Positions 10,554 through 20,946 are shown, counted from the stretch's first letter. The stretch: 64,000 nucleotides of DNA from Yoonia sp. (GCF_017854565.1 NZ_JAFMHJ010000012.1:18681-82680); one strand, 5' to 3'. Made by a program: numbers and translations. The notes: generated by a model from the letters alone, not told the origin.

Positions 10554-12647
10554 ATGTCCGAAGAACGCCCCGCCGAAGGGCTGGTCCAACGCGAATTCAC
10601 CGGCTTGCCCAACATGGCCCTGACACTTCTGTGCTTTGTGATTGCCGTGGGCCATATTTACGTGGCGTTTGATCCGATTATCTCTGAATTTCAGCGCAAC
10701 GCCTATCACTTTGCGGGCTTTGCGTTTTTGGCGTCTGTATTGCATCCGCTGGTCCGCGGGGCTGTGCGCAGTCGCGGCATGCTGGCGTTTGATCTGGCAC
10801 TGGGTGCCACGGTTGCGGCAGCCGCGATTTACCTGCCTGCGGCCGAGAATGCGATTTATGATCGTGGCGTGAAGTTCGCCCCGTTGGATTGGATTGCCGC
10901 GATCGCCTGTGTCGTCGGCGCGATTGACCTGACACGCCGTTTGACCGGCTGGATCATTCCCGGCCTGATCATCATCTCGCTGAGCTATATCGGGTTTTGG
11001 GGCAAGTTTGTGGGCGGCGTGTTCAGCTTTCCGGGGTTGAGCTGGGAAACGATTGCGTTTCGGTCGATCTATGGCGACGACGCAATGTTTGGCACGATTG
11101 CCCGGATTTCATCGACCTATGTGTTCTTGTTCATTATCTTCGGCGCCTTTCTGCTGCGGTCAGGGGCGGGGGATTTTGTAATCAATCTGGCCCGCGCCGT
11201 TGCGGGCCGCATGGTCGGCGGCCCCGGCATTGTGGCCGTGATTGCATCTGGCCTGACGGGTACGATTTCCGGATCGGCGGTGGCCAATACCGCATCGACC
11301 GGCGTCATCACCATTCCGCTGATGAAAAAGGCGGGCTTCCCGGCGACATTCGCGGGCGGAGTCGAGGCCGCATCATCCACGGGCGGCCAGTTGATGCCGC
11401 CAATCATGGGCGCGGGTGCCTTTGTCATGGCCAGCTTTACCCAGATCCCCTACGAGACGATTGTGGCGGTCGCCGCCCTGCCCGCTTTGCTGTACTTTCT
11501 GTCGGTGGCGTTTTTCGTCCGGATCGAAGCGCGCCGGCTTGGTCTGCCCCCAATGGAAAGCAACGGGGAAACGTTGCGGTCGGCATTCGTCAAAGGCGGT
11601 GCCAGCTTTTTGCTGCCTATCGGCGCGTTGATCGGGCTGTTGGTCGCAGGATTTACGCCCGCCTATGCGGCTGTCTTTGGCATTCTGGCAGTGATCGGGT
11701 CCAGTTGGCTGACCACGAACCCGATGGGCCCCAGGGCCGTGTTCGAAGCGATGGTGATGGGCACCAAGGGCATGATCATGACGGCTGTGTTGCTGTGTGC
11801 CGTGGGCCTTGTGGTCAATGTCATTGCCACGGCAGGCATCGGCAATACCTTTAGCCTGATGATTGCAAGCTGGGCCGGTGGCAACCTGTTGATTGCAATC
11901 GTTCTGGTCGCCTTGGCCAGTCTAGTTCTGGGCATGGGGCTACCGGTGACGGCAGCCTATATCGTGCTGGCGACGCTGTCGGCCCCCGCGCTTGCCGGGA
12001 TGATTGCGGATCGGTTTGTCATTGACGCAATGGCGATGGGCACGTTGGGGGACGCGGGCAACGCGATCTTGATGTTTGCCTTGCCTGACCCATCGGTGCT
12101 GGCAGGACCGCTAAGTCCGGCAGACGCGACGACGATCATCAGGGCGCTGCCATTGGAAGTCGCGGCCCCGCTGCGCGATCTGGTGGTCCCGCAAGAGGTG
12201 ATGATCGGCGCGGTTCTGTCGGCGCATATGATCATCTTCTGGCTAAGTCAGGACAGCAATGTCACGCCCCCTGTCGCGCTTGCGGCGTTTACGGCGGCGG
12301 CGATTGCCAAAGCGCCCGCGATGGCCACCGGTTTTGCCAGTTGGAAGCTGGCGAAGGGGCTGTATATCGTGCCGCTGATGATCGCCTACACCCCGTTTCT
12401 ATCCGGGGATTGGGGGGTGATGGTGGTGATTTTCGGATTTGGCGTCGTGGGGATCTATGCGCTGGCGGGCGCCTTGCAGGGCTGTCTGGAGCGGCCCGTG
12501 GGCCTTGTTGTGCGGACCGTATTAGGTGTGGCGGGTGCCGCATGTCTTTGGCCTGCCGGATTACCGGTGCATCTGGTTGCAGCAGCCGTGGTTGTGGGTC
12601 TGTTGGTCTGGAACCTGCGGCAGGCGCCAGTGACGGCAGCCGCGTAA
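10554..12647 (+). CDS. TRAP transporter fused permease (small and large subunits)
   Basis: 697 residues from the ATG at 10554, which follows an AAGGA ribosome site. The longer frame from 10518 starts inside the preceding hairpin. The N-terminal ~200 residues carry the four-helix DctQ-like part. The rest is the DctM-like part with the family core ISGSAVANTASTGVITIPLM and AASSTGGQLMPPIMGAGAF. A fused permease is the rule for TAXI systems. It drives substrate uptake with a sodium or proton gradient and works with the binding protein encoded just upstream. The C-terminus has additional hydrophobic helices. Inner membrane. Confidence 0.94.
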   Translation: MSEERPAEGLVQREFTGLPNMALTLLCFVIAVGHIYVAFDPIISEFQRNAYHFAGFAFLASVLHPLVRGAVRSRGMLAFDLALGATVAAAAIYLPAAENAIYDRGVKFAPLDWIAAIACVVGAIDLTRRLTGWIIPGLIIISLSYIGFWGKFVGGVFSFPGLSWETIAFRSIYGDDAMFGTIARISSTYVFLFIIFGAFLLRSGAGDFVINLARAVAGRMVGGPGIVAVIASGLTGTISGSAVANTASTGVITIPLMKKAGFPATFAGGVEAASSTGGQLMPPIMGAGAFVMASFTQIPYETIVAVAALPALLYFLSVAFFVRIEARRLGLPPMESNGETLRSAFVKGGASFLLPIGALIGLLVAGFTPAYAAVFGILAVIGSSWLTTNPMGPRAVFEAMVMGTKGMIMTAVLLCAVGLVVNVIATAGIGNTFSLMIASWAGGNLLIAIVLVALASLVLGMGLPVTAAYIVLATLSAPALAGMIADRFVIDAMAMGTLGDAGNAILMFALPDPSVLAGPLSPADATTIIRALPLEVAAPLRDLVVPQEVMIGAVLSAHMIIFWLSQDSNVTPPVALAAFTAAAIAKAPAMATGFASWKLAKGLYIVPLMIAYTPFLSGDWGVMVVIFGFGVVGIYALAGALQGCLERPVGLVVRTVLGVAGAACLWPAGLPVHLVAAAVVVGLLVWNLRQAPVTAAA

Positions 12648-12671
12648 CCGGCCCGCCACCATCCCAAAGAA

Positions 12672-12705
12672 AAAAGGCGGCTCCTTTGGGGAGCCGCCTT
12701 TTGTG
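12672..12705. terminator. Bidirectional terminator between TRAP permease and Do-type protease genes
   Basis: GGCGGCTCC (12676-12684) pairs with GGAGCCGCC (12690-12698), with A-rich sequence on the left and TTTT on the right. It lies between convergent genes 25 bp and 17 bp away and can serve both strands. Confidence 0.88.
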
Positions 12706-12721
12706 TTTTCAACGGGATGGA

Positions 12722-14197
12722 TTATTTTTCCAGAACAAGCGCTACAAAGCGGGGATCACCACCGCGCCGTACCAAAAGCAGGATGGATTTGCGTCCTGCC
12801 TCTGTCGCTTCGACGATCCGGGCTTCAAGATCGGCGACGTTCGTCACCGCCTGCTGTCCGGCTTCCGTAATGACATCGCCTTCGATCAGGCCTTTGGACG
12901 CAGCTTCGGACGCGGGGTTGATGCCTGTAATGACAAGACCGGTATCGGTGGTCAGCGAATATTGTTCGGTCAGGTCCGGCGTGATTTCTGACAGGGTGAG
13001 GCCCAGAATTTCGGCTTCTGCCGGGTCGTCCTGTTCATCGGTCGAGGCTGGGAACGCCACGGCTTCGGATGTTTCGCGACGTCCAAGCACCACGGTCAAC
13101 TGGACCATATCGCCACCGCGCAGCACCTCGACCGGGACTTCCTTGCCCACGGGAGAGTTGCCGACGATGCGGACCAATTCGCGGGTGTCTTCGATTTGCA
13201 CGCCATCAAACAGCAAGATCACATCACCCGACAACATGCCCGCGTCTTCGGCGGGGCCTGTCGGGACGTCTGTGACCAACGCACCGCGCGCCGCTTCAAG
13301 CCCGCTAATCGCGTCAACCATATCTGGTGTGACATCCTGGATACGCACGCCAAGCCAGCCGCGCCGGGTTTCGCCGAACTCTTTCAACTGATCCACGACA
13401 TTGCGCACCACAGCCGACGACATCGCAAAGCCGATCCCGATCGAGCCGCCATTTGGAGACAGGATGGCCGTGTTCACGCCAATGACATCGCCGTCCATGT
13501 TGAACAGCGGGCCGCCAGAGTTGCCACGGTTGATCGCCGCGTCGGTCTGGATGTAGTCATCATAGGTCCCCGAAAGCGCACGGTTACGGGCAGACACGAT
13601 ACCTGCGGACACCGAAAATCCCTGACCCAAGGGGTTACCCATGGCCATGACCCAGTCGCCGACACGGGCGCCGCCACCGTTGCTGTCGCCGAATTTGACA
13701 AACGGCAGGTCGGTCGCATCGACCTTGAGCAAGGCGATGTCCGTATTGGGATCAGTGCCGACCAAGACGGCTGGCAGCTCTTCGCCGGAGAAGAATTCGA
13801 TCGAGATTTCGTCGGCACCTTCGATGACGTGATTGTTGGTGACGATAAAGCCATCAGCCGAGATCACAAAGCCGGAGCCAAGTGCGGATGAGCGGCGCGC
13901 GCCCTGTCCCGGGCCACGGTCGAGATCGTTGAAGAAATCCTCGAAGGGAGAGCCTTCGGGGACAATGCCCTGCGGGCCTGTGCGGCCAGCGACCATGGTA
14001 CTGGTGGTGATATTCACGACCGATGGGCTGACCATTTCGGCCAGATCGGCAAACGTCGCGGGCCGCGCCTGGGCATTTGATGCGTTGACCTGCGCAAGCA
14101 CCAGAGCCAGCGCAAGTGCGATGACCGCAAACAGTGCGGTGAACAGGCGGCGGGCTTGCCCCTGATCGTGTTGGATTGCAATTGCCTTCGATTTCAC
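12722..14197 (-). CDS. Do-family (DegP/DegQ-like) periplasmic serine endoprotease
   Basis: 491 residues from a GTG at 14197. An in-frame GTG two codons earlier is only 2 bases from the AGGAG ribosome site, whereas 14197 has 8-base spacing. An N-terminal hydrophobic segment (LFTALFAVIALALALVLAQV) exports or anchors it. The trypsin-like triad is His123 (TNNHVIEG), Asp153 (DIALLKV) and Ser227 (RGNSGGP). Two PDZ domains follow (about residues 265-355 and 390-485). It degrades or refolds misfolded envelope proteins. It lies downstream of hflK-hflC in the same orientation but after a terminator. This pairing of quality-control genes resembles the common proteobacterial hflKC-degP grouping. Confidence 0.95.
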   Translation of the reverse strand: MKSKAIAIQHDQGQARRLFTALFAVIALALALVLAQVNASNAQARPATFADLAEMVSPSVVNITTSTMVAGRTGPQGIVPEGSPFEDFFNDLDRGPGQGARRSSALGSGFVISADGFIVTNNHVIEGADEISIEFFSGEELPAVLVGTDPNTDIALLKVDATDLPFVKFGDSNGGGARVGDWVMAMGNPLGQGFSVSAGIVSARNRALSGTYDDYIQTDAAINRGNSGGPLFNMDGDVIGVNTAILSPNGGSIGIGFAMSSAVVRNVVDQLKEFGETRRGWLGVRIQDVTPDMVDAISGLEAARGALVTDVPTGPAEDAGMLSGDVILLFDGVQIEDTRELVRIVGNSPVGKEVPVEVLRGGDMVQLTVVLGRRETSEAVAFPASTDEQDDPAEAEILGLTLSEITPDLTEQYSLTTDTGLVITGINPASEAASKGLIEGDVITEAGQQAVTNVADLEARIVEATEAGRKSILLLVRRGGDPRFVALVLEK

Positions 14198-14335
14198 GGG
14201 CACGACTCCTTGTGGATTATTGGGCCCATTGGATCATGGGCTGCGGTGATACCTGATGATCTATCTAAGGCGCGAAATGTACAACACAAACAATGTCACC
14301 ACCCTGTGAACAAAATCACGTCAGAAAAAGCAAAA

Positions 14336-14357
14336 GGGCCAACGCATGCGCTGGCCC
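14336..14357 (-). terminator. Terminator after hflC
   Basis: On the minus strand GGGCCA pairs with TGGCCC around a CGCATGCG core (14336-14357), followed by TTTTGCTTTTT. It lies about 25 bp beyond the hflC stop, so the downstream protease gene needs its own promoter or read-through. Confidence 0.8.
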
Positions 14358-14382
14358 CAAAGCATTGGAATCGGTCGGTTGA

Positions 14383-15261
14383 TCAGTTCGCAGCGGCGCC
14401 CTGATCGGACTTCAGATAGTTGAAGAACTCGTTGTCAGGTGACAAGACCATCGTGGCGTTGCCAGACTGCAGGGACCGTGTGTAGGCGGTCATCGAGCGG
14501 TAGAACTCAAAGAACTCCGGGTCCGCGCCAAAGGCCGTCGCAAAGATGTCGTTCCGACGCGCGTCGGCCTCACCCTGAATGATCTGGCTTTGACGTTCTG
14601 CATCCGACACCAATTCGATCACGGTCCGGTCTGCACCGGCTTCGATCCGCTGGGCGGCTTCGCGACCACGGGCGATTTCGTCGGCAGCTTCGCGGTCCCG
14701 CTCGGCCTTCATGCGCTCGTAGGTGGCGTTAAGGTTGGCAGGTGGCAGATCAGTCCGCTTGAGACGGACGTCGATGACCTGCAAGCCCAGCGCCTGTGCT
14801 TCGGCGATGGCATTGTTACGGATCCGCAGCATCAGCGCGGCCCGGTCGACCGACAGGATGTCGTTGGAACTGACCGAACCCAATACTTCACGGGTTTGTG
14901 CCCGCAAGATACTGTCCAGACGACGCGCAGCACCATCAATGCCCGCTGCACCAACGGCGCGACGGAACTGTTCGACATCCGCGATCCGGTACCGCGCGAA
15001 GGCATCGACGACCAGACGACGGTCATCGGATGGCGTCACCTCAAGTGGTTCCAGATCACGGCTGAGGATACGGTCATCATAGCGAACAACCTCTTGAATA
15101 AGCGGAATTTTAAAGCCAAGACCGGGGTCTTCCTTGACCTTGACGATTTGGCCGAACTGCAGGACCAGAACCTTTTCGCGTTCGTCCACGATAAAGACTG
15201 ATGATAGTGCCGCGACAAGTATCACGACCAGTGCGGGAAGAAGGAATGCTGATTTCCGCAT
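14383..15261 (-). CDS. hflC: Protease modulator HflC
   Basis: 292 residues. A single N-terminal membrane helix (SAFLLPALVVILVAALSSVF) is followed by the SPFH/band-7 domain starting VDEREKVLVLQFGQIV. A helical region rich in RDREAADEIARGREAAQRI follows. HflC pairs with HflK in a large membrane-anchored periplasmic ring that modulates the AAA protease FtsH. Its start overlaps the hflK stop by one base (TAATG on the minus strand), so the two are translationally coupled, consistent with a fixed subunit ratio. Confidence 0.95.
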   Translation of the reverse strand: MRKSAFLLPALVVILVAALSSVFIVDEREKVLVLQFGQIVKVKEDPGLGFKIPLIQEVVRYDDRILSRDLEPLEVTPSDDRRLVVDAFARYRIADVEQFRRAVGAAGIDGAARRLDSILRAQTREVLGSVSSNDILSVDRAALMLRIRNNAIAEAQALGLQVIDVRLKRTDLPPANLNATYERMKAERDREAADEIARGREAAQRIEAGADRTVIELVSDAERQSQIIQGEADARRNDIFATAFGADPEFFEFYRSMTAYTRSLQSGNATMVLSPDNEFFNYLKSDQGAAAN

Positions 15262-16394
15262 TAGTTTGACCCCTCGGTTGTATTGCGACGCAAGTCGTTC
15301 AGCGGCAGGTACGGCACGACGCCCTGACCGCCACCTTGGCCTTCGTCAAGAATGACGATGTCAACGCCGCCAAGAACCTGTTCCATGGTTTCCAGATACA
15401 GGCGTTTACGGGTGACTTCCGGTGCTTTTTCGTATTCGCCCAAAACGGCTGTGAAACGGCTGGCTTCACCTTCGGCTTCATTGACCACGCGGGCGCGGTA
15501 ACCTTCGGCCTGCTCAAGGATTTGGGCGGCATTACCGCGCGCTTCGGCGACAACGCGGTTGGCGTAGGCGTCAGCGACGTTCTGCACGCGGTCGCGTTCC
15601 TGTTCGGCATCCTGCACCTTGCGGAACGATGCGATAACCGGCTCAGGCGGGTCGGCTTTGTCAAAGTTGACACGGATGATGTTCACACCTGAATCGTAGC
15701 TGTCCAATGTCGATTGCAGCAAATCGCGCAGACGTTCGGCAATGGCACCACGATCCCGGTTCAGGATGGGCGCAAGATCGGATTGCGACACAATTTCGCG
15801 CATCGCAGATTCAGCGACAGCATCGATGGTTTGTGGCGGATCGGACAGGTTAAAGAGGTAAAGCTGCGGATCGGTGATATTCCAGACAACCTGAAAATCA
15901 ATATCCACGATGTTTTCATCGCCTGTCAGCATCAGGCCCGCATCCATGCCCGACCGGCTGGTGCCGATGTCGATGTTGCGTTCCGTTGTCACGGCAACGA
16001 CTTCACGCGTGACAACCGGCCATGGCGCAAAGTTCAGACCGGGGCCACCTGTCTGGCTATAACGCCCCAGCAGCAGTTCGACAGAGCGTTCTTCGGGTTT
16101 GACCGTATAGACCGACGCTGAAAGCCAAAGTGCGATCAGGACCAAGGCACCCAGACCAAGCGTGCCGCGCGTCAGCTGCGGACCACTTGGGCCGTCCGTA
16201 CCACGGTTACCGCCGCTGCCGCCGCCGCCGCCCATAAGAACGCGCAGTTGTTCGCGGCCCTTGTTTACCAGATCTTCAATCTCCGGGATGTTCGGTCCGT
16301 CATTGCCGGGCTTGCGCCCCCCACGATTGCCGTCGTCATCGCCGCCTGATCCATTATTGCCGCCGCCCCATGGGCCCCCAGTATTTCCTGCCAT
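15261..16394 (-). CDS. hflK: FtsH protease activity modulator HflK
   Basis: 377 residues. A Gly/Asn-rich N-terminal tail (about 1-75) precedes a membrane helix (LGLGALVLIALWLSASVYTV). The SPFH domain follows (VKPEERSVELLLGRYSQTGG), then a coiled-coil segment (QDAEQERDRVQNVADAYANR) and GVVPYLPLNDL at the C-terminus, all typical of HflK. It forms the HflKC complex with the coupled hflC product and regulates FtsH. First gene of the hflK-hflC unit; about 80 bp separate it from gor upstream. Confidence 0.95.
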   Translation of the reverse strand: MAGNTGGPWGGGNNGSGGDDDGNRGGRKPGNDGPNIPEIEDLVNKGREQLRVLMGGGGGSGGNRGTDGPSGPQLTRGTLGLGALVLIALWLSASVYTVKPEERSVELLLGRYSQTGGPGLNFAPWPVVTREVVAVTTERNIDIGTSRSGMDAGLMLTGDENIVDIDFQVVWNITDPQLYLFNLSDPPQTIDAVAESAMREIVSQSDLAPILNRDRGAIAERLRDLLQSTLDSYDSGVNIIRVNFDKADPPEPVIASFRKVQDAEQERDRVQNVADAYANRVVAEARGNAAQILEQAEGYRARVVNEAEGEASRFTAVLGEYEKAPEVTRKRLYLETMEQVLGGVDIVILDEGQGGGQGVVPYLPLNDLRRNTTEGSN

Positions 16395-16472
16395 CGTGCT
16401 TCTATGCTTCCTTTATTTCTGCCCCGCGACGCCGGGCCGTTAGTGTGTCATGTGTGCCTTTTGCCCGCGATA

Positions 16473-17909
16473 TCAAGCGGTCCGCACAGGTTCCTTCATC
16501 GTGACCAATTCCTCGGCCATGGTTGGGTGGACGGCGACGGTGCGATCAAAGTCTTCCTTTGTTGCGCCCATCTTGACCGCGATCCCTGCAAGTTGGATCA
16601 TTTCGCCCGCATGGTCAGCGACAATATGACAGCCCAGCACCTTGCGCGTGGCCTTGCTGACGACCAGTTTCATCAACACACGGTCGCTGCGGCCCGCAAA
16701 AGCGTGGTTCATCGGCTTGAACGAGCTGCAGTAAATCTCGATCGGTTCAATGTCGCGCGCCTGTTCTTCGGTCAGGCCAATGGTGCCCAGTTCGGGTTGC
16801 GTGAACACCGCCGACGGGATCAGATCATGATCGACTTTCGTCGGGTTGCCCTTGAAGACCGTTTCGACAAAAGCCATGCCTTCGCGGATCGCCACCGGCG
16901 TCAGCTGCACCCGGTTGGTCACATCGCCGATGGCAAAGACCGACGGCACTTTGGTCTGGCTGTAGTCATCGACGACAATTTCGCCCCGACGGCCAACCGC
17001 GACGCCGGCCTCATCAAGCCCCATCCCGTCGGTATTGGGTGCGCGGCCCGTCGCGAACATGACCTGATCGTAAACCCGCGATGTCCCGTTGGTGGCCTTG
17101 ACCCAGATGCCATGGCCCGCCGATGCGCCCGGCACGCTGACGGGTTTGCCGCCCTCCATCGGGGTGCCTTCGGTTTGGCCATCCAGATCGGCCTGCGTGG
17201 CCGCGCGCATTTCGATGATGTTGGTCCCAAGGTGCAGATCAACGCCTTTTTCGCGCATGCCTTCGGCCACAAGGCCACGTGCCTCGTCATCGAAACCACG
17301 CAGAATTTGCGCGCCCCGGTAGAATTGTGTGACAGCCACGCCCAGCCCATTGAGGATGCCCGCAAATTCGGACGCGATATAGCCGCCGCCGATGATCAGG
17401 ATTGATTTGGGCATAGCGTCCAGCAAGAAGATATCGTTGGAGGTGATCCCAAGGTCGGCCCCCGGCATATCTGGCAGGACCGGACGGCCACCGGTCGCGA
17501 CAAGGATATGTTTGGCCGTGACCTGCTGCCCGGTGGACAGCGTGACGGTATGCGGATCGCGCAACGTGGCGCGGGCGTCAAAGATCGCGACGTCGGAACT
17601 GGCAAGCAGCTTGCGGTAAATACCTTCGAGCCGGTCCAGTTCTGCATGCAGGTGCGTGCGGAACTTGGGCCAGTTGAACGCCCCTTCGGTCACATCCCAG
17701 CCATACGCGCGGGCATCGGCAAACATTTCAGAATAGCCGGATGCAAATACCATCAGCTTCTTGGGCACGCAGCCCCTGATGACGCAGGTGCCGCCCATCC
17801 GGTATTCTTCGGCCAGCGCCACCTTTGCCCCGGTCGCCGCAGCCACGCGCGCGGCACGCACCCCGCCAGAGCCGCCACCGATCACAAAAAGGTCGTAGTC
17901 AAATGTCAT
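16473..17909 (-). CDS. gor: Glutathione-disulfide reductase
   Basis: 478 residues. The flavoenzyme reduces GSSG with NADPH. The FAD site GGGSGGVRAARVAA starts at residue 11. The redox-active disulfide is Cys42/Cys47 in GGTCVIRGCVPKKLM. The NAD(P)-binding motif is IIGGGYIASEFAGIL, and the dimer-partner catalytic pair is His461/Glu466 in VHPTMAEE. An insertion of roughly 20 residues (about 235-260, including QTEGTPMEGGKPVSVPGASA) is longer than in short family members. It is preceded by rpiA on the same strand 37 bp away, which suggests a pentose-phosphate/NADPH-glutathione unit. A GGAG ribosome site precedes the ATG. Confidence 0.95.
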   Translation of the reverse strand: MTFDYDLFVIGGGSGGVRAARVAAATGAKVALAEEYRMGGTCVIRGCVPKKLMVFASGYSEMFADARAYGWDVTEGAFNWPKFRTHLHAELDRLEGIYRKLLASSDVAIFDARATLRDPHTVTLSTGQQVTAKHILVATGGRPVLPDMPGADLGITSNDIFLLDAMPKSILIIGGGYIASEFAGILNGLGVAVTQFYRGAQILRGFDDEARGLVAEGMREKGVDLHLGTNIIEMRAATQADLDGQTEGTPMEGGKPVSVPGASAGHGIWVKATNGTSRVYDQVMFATGRAPNTDGMGLDEAGVAVGRRGEIVVDDYSQTKVPSVFAIGDVTNRVQLTPVAIREGMAFVETVFKGNPTKVDHDLIPSAVFTQPELGTIGLTEEQARDIEPIEIYCSSFKPMNHAFAGRSDRVLMKLVVSKATRKVLGCHIVADHAGEMIQLAGIAVKMGATKEDFDRTVAVHPTMAEELVTMKEPVRTA

Positions 17910-17946
17910 GTGAAGGCTCCGCCATCAAAAAATCGGACGCTGACGA

Positions 17947-18735
17947 TCAGTCAGCAAAATCCTGAAAAATGTTGTCATCATCGCGCACGTCGAAGCGCAC
18001 CTGTTCGTTGGTGTCATTGGTGATGTCCGTCACCTCGACCCGGCCATCGGCATGGCCGACGATCACCACATCGCAGATATCAAGAAACAGCCCGTTTTCG
18101 ACAACGCCGGGGATCTGGTTCAGGATCAGGCTAAGCTGGCGCGGGTTACCGATGCGTTTGAGATGCAGATCAAGGATAAAGTTACCCTCGTCGGACACGA
18201 ACGGCGCATCGCCGTTCATACGCTGGGTCACGTCGCGGCCCAGCACATCCATGCTGATCAGCGTTTCTTCGATCAGCGCCCGTGTCGTGCGCATGCCAAA
18301 GGGGATCACCTCGATCGGCAAGGGGAACGCGCCAAGCGTATCGACCTTTTTTGACGCATCCGCGATCACGATCATCCGGTCGCTGGCTGTTGCCACGATT
18401 TTTTCCTGAAGATGTGCGCCGCCGCCGCCTTTGATCAGGTTCAGTTCTGCGTCGTATTCATCGGTGCCGTCGATGGTCACGTCAAGCCATTTGGCCTCGT
18501 CCAAAGTGATCACTTCGATGCCGACGTCGCGGGCCAGTCTGGCGGTGCGGCTGGAGGTCGGCACGCCCTTGATCAACAGGCCTTCGTCGCGGACCATTTC
18601 GCCTAGGCACTGCACCAGCCACGCGGCGGTGGACCCGGTGCCAAGCCCGACCTTCATGCCGGACTTTACATATTCGGTGGCTTGTTTTGCGGCGATAAAT
18701 TTCGCCTTGTCGATCGGTGACAATTCACTGGTCAT
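17947..18735 (-). CDS. rpiA: Ribose-5-phosphate isomerase A
   Basis: 262 residues. It interconverts ribose 5-phosphate and ribulose 5-phosphate. Substrate-loop motifs are GLGTGSTAAW, TIDGTDEYD, KGGGGAHLQEK (with the catalytic Glu in LQEK) and the downstream VPFGMRTT-like segment. The C-terminal ~30 residues are acidic and extend slightly past the compact RpiA core. It heads a probable rpiA-gor operon and diverges from the GST gene, leaving about 150 bp for both promoters. Confidence 0.95.
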   Translation of the reverse strand: MTSELSPIDKAKFIAAKQATEYVKSGMKVGLGTGSTAAWLVQCLGEMVRDEGLLIKGVPTSSRTARLARDVGIEVITLDEAKWLDVTIDGTDEYDAELNLIKGGGGAHLQEKIVATASDRMIVIADASKKVDTLGAFPLPIEVIPFGMRTTRALIEETLISMDVLGRDVTQRMNGDAPFVSDEGNFILDLHLKRIGNPRQLSLILNQIPGVVENGLFLDICDVVIVGHADGRVEVTDITNDTNEQVRFDVRDDDNIFQDFAD

Positions 18736-18886
18736 GGGGCAGCTCCAAAATTAACCTAGGGCCTTATACCAAAATGTGCACTGGGTGCGAGACCTCAAAT
18801 ACCACGATCGGGCCGGTCTTCGGGTTTTTAGGCGCTTGCGTCGTATTTGGGCGGATTGTCCCACGCCGATGCAGTAAGGTCCGGCC

Positions 18887-19573
18887 ATGATGTCAAAATT
18901 GCGCCTGCACTATGCCCCTGACAATGCCTCGCTTTGTGTGCGATTGGCGCTGGAAGAACTGGATTTGCCATATGAGGCCGTGCTTGTGGACCGTGCGGCG
19001 CGTGCGCAAAAATCGCCGACGTATCTGGCGCTGAACCCCAACGGGTTGATCCCCGTGCTGGAAACCCCGCAGGGTGCCATATTTGAAACCGGCGCGATCC
19101 TGTTGTGGCTGGCAGAGCAGCGCGGCGCGCAGATGCCGGCGATTGATGCGCCCCGGCGCGGCGCGGCCTTGCAATGGTTGATCTGGCTGGGCAATACGCT
19201 GCATCCGACGCAGCGGATGCTGTTCTATCCCGCGCAATACACCGACGGCGACAGCGCCGCCTTGCGCACGATGACCCGCGCGCGACTGACGGCCCAGTTT
19301 GATATGCTGCAAGCGGCGCGAGATGCCGATTGGCTGGATGTGAATGCGGCCACGGCGCAGGGCTGTTATCTGGCACCGCTTTTGCGTTGGCCCGCGCTTT
19401 ATGGGGGGGCGACAGATTGGTTTGAACTGGCGCGCTGGCCCCGGCTGCGGACCTTTGCCCAACGGTTTGAAGAACGTCCGGCAGCCCAGCGCGCCGCAGT
19501 GGCCGAAGGGCTGGGCCAGACGCCGTTTTCCGCTCCACAGCCATGCAACCCACCCGAAGGAAGTGCTACCTGA
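18887..19573 (+). CDS. Glutathione S-transferase family protein
   Basis: 228 residues. The N-terminal thioredoxin-like domain reads LRLHYAPDNASLCVRLALEE with the cis-Pro motif NPNGLIPVLE and the following ETGAILLWLAE. A helical C-terminal domain follows. It probably conjugates glutathione to electrophiles or acts as a small-molecule thiol reductase or isomerase; the substrate is unknown. Its stop overlaps the start of sdaA (TGATG), so the two are cotranslated, an association whose reason is not obvious. Confidence 0.88.
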   Translation: MMSKLRLHYAPDNASLCVRLALEELDLPYEAVLVDRAARAQKSPTYLALNPNGLIPVLETPQGAIFETGAILLWLAEQRGAQMPAIDAPRRGAALQWLIWLGNTLHPTQRMLFYPAQYTDGDSAALRTMTRARLTAQFDMLQAARDADWLDVNAATAQGCYLAPLLRWPALYGGATDWFELARWPRLRTFAQRFEERPAAQRAAVAEGLGQTPFSAPQPCNPPEGSAT

Positions 19574-20946
19574 TGTTTTTATCCGTTTTCGATATGTTCA
19601 AGGTCGGCGTTGGCCCGTCGTCATCGCATACTATCGGCCCGATGGTGGCGGCGGCCCGGTTTCTGGACCATCTGCGCGCGCTGCCCTTTGCCGTAACCGG
19701 CGTGCGGGCGTCGCTACATGGCAGTCTGGCCTTTACCGGCGTGGGCCATGCAACGGATCGCGCGGTGATTCTCGGTCTTGCCGGGTTTCAGGCCGATACT
19801 TATGACGCGGCCCGGGCCGAAGCCGCGCTGGCGCGGATCGCGACGGAACACACCGTGATGCCAGAGGGGCTTGGCCGTCTGCGGTTTCATCCCAAGGATG
19901 ATCTGGCGTTCGACTATGGCCCCGCCCTGCCCGGCCATGCCAATGGGATGATCCTGCGGGGCACGGATGCGCAGGGCGATGTGATCACGCAGGTGACTTA
20001 TTATTCAATCGGCGGCGGCTTTGTGCTGACCGAGGCCGAATTGGCCGCCGGCAAGGATGGCGATACCGGCCCGCCGGTGCCGTTTCCATTCAAATCGGCG
20101 GCGCAAATGCTTGAAATGGCGGCGGCATCCGGCAAGACCATCGCCGATATGAAGCGCGCGAACGAGTTGTCGCGGATGCCCCATGCCGATCTGGATCGCG
20201 GGCTCGCCCGGATTTGGCAGGTGATGAACGCCTGCATTGATCGGGGCCTTGTCACCGATGGCATTCTGCCCGGCGGGCTGAAGGTACGCCGCCGCGCCAA
20301 GGGGATATTTGATGCGCTGCAGGCCGAACGCGGCATGAACCTGAGCGCCCCGCATACGATCAATGATTTCATGTCCACCTATGCGATGGCCGTCAACGAA
20401 GAGAACGCGGCAGGCGGGCAAGTTGTGACAGCCCCCACCAATGGTGCCGCAGGCGTGGTGCCTGCCACGATCCGCTATTGGCTGGATCATGTGCCGGGCG
20501 CCGTGGCGTCGCGGGTGCCCGAGTTCTTGTTGACGGCGGGGGCCATCGGCGGGCTGATCAAGTTCAACGCCTCGATCTCGGGGGCGGAATGTGGCTGTCA
20601 GGCGGAAGTGGGCAGTGCAGCGGCAATGGCGGCGGCCGGTCTGGCGGCGGTCCTGGGCGGCACACCGGAACAGATCGAAAATGCCGCGGAAATCGCGCTG
20701 GAGCATCATCTGGGCATGACCTGTGATCCGGTCAGAGGCTTGGTGCAGGTCCCGTGCATCGAACGCAATGGGCTGGGCGCGATCAAGGCCGTGTCGGCGG
20801 CATCGCTGGCGATGCGCGGTGACGGTCAGCACCTTGTCGCACTGGATGTCGCGATTGAAACGATGCGCCAGACCGGCGCGGACATGAGCGAGAAATACAA
20901 AGAGACCGCGCTGGGTGGCCTTGCGGTGAATGTGCCGAACTGCTGA
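19573..20946 (+). CDS. sdaA: L-serine ammonia-lyase (single-chain, Fe-S dependent)
   Basis: 457 residues from the ATG at 19573, which begins [19 protein letters not shown], the universal start of this family; an upstream in-frame ATG lies inside the GST gene. It deaminates L-serine to pyruvate. Fe-S ligand candidates are the cysteines in [33 protein letters not shown] and the C-terminal NVPNC. Both the small N-terminal and the large catalytic domains are fused, as in gammaproteobacterial SdaA/B. Coupled to the upstream GST gene. Confidence 0.95.
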   Translation: MFLSVFDMFKVGVGPSSSHTIGPMVAAARFLDHLRALPFAVTGVRASLHGSLAFTGVGHATDRAVILGLAGFQADTYDAARAEAALARIATEHTVMPEGLGRLRFHPKDDLAFDYGPALPGHANGMILRGTDAQGDVITQVTYYSIGGGFVLTEAELAAGKDGDTGPPVPFPFKSAAQMLEMAAASGKTIADMKRANELSRMPHADLDRGLARIWQVMNACIDRGLVTDGILPGGLKVRRRAKGIFDALQAERGMNLSAPHTINDFMSTYAMAVNEENAAGGQVVTAPTNGAAGVVPATIRYWLDHVPGAVASRVPEFLLTAGAIGGLIKFNASISGAECGCQAEVGSAAAMAAAGLAAVLGGTPEQIENAAEIALEHHLGMTCDPVRGLVQVPCIERNGLGAIKAVSAASLAMRGDGQHLVALDVAIETMRQTGADMSEKYKETALGGLAVNVPNC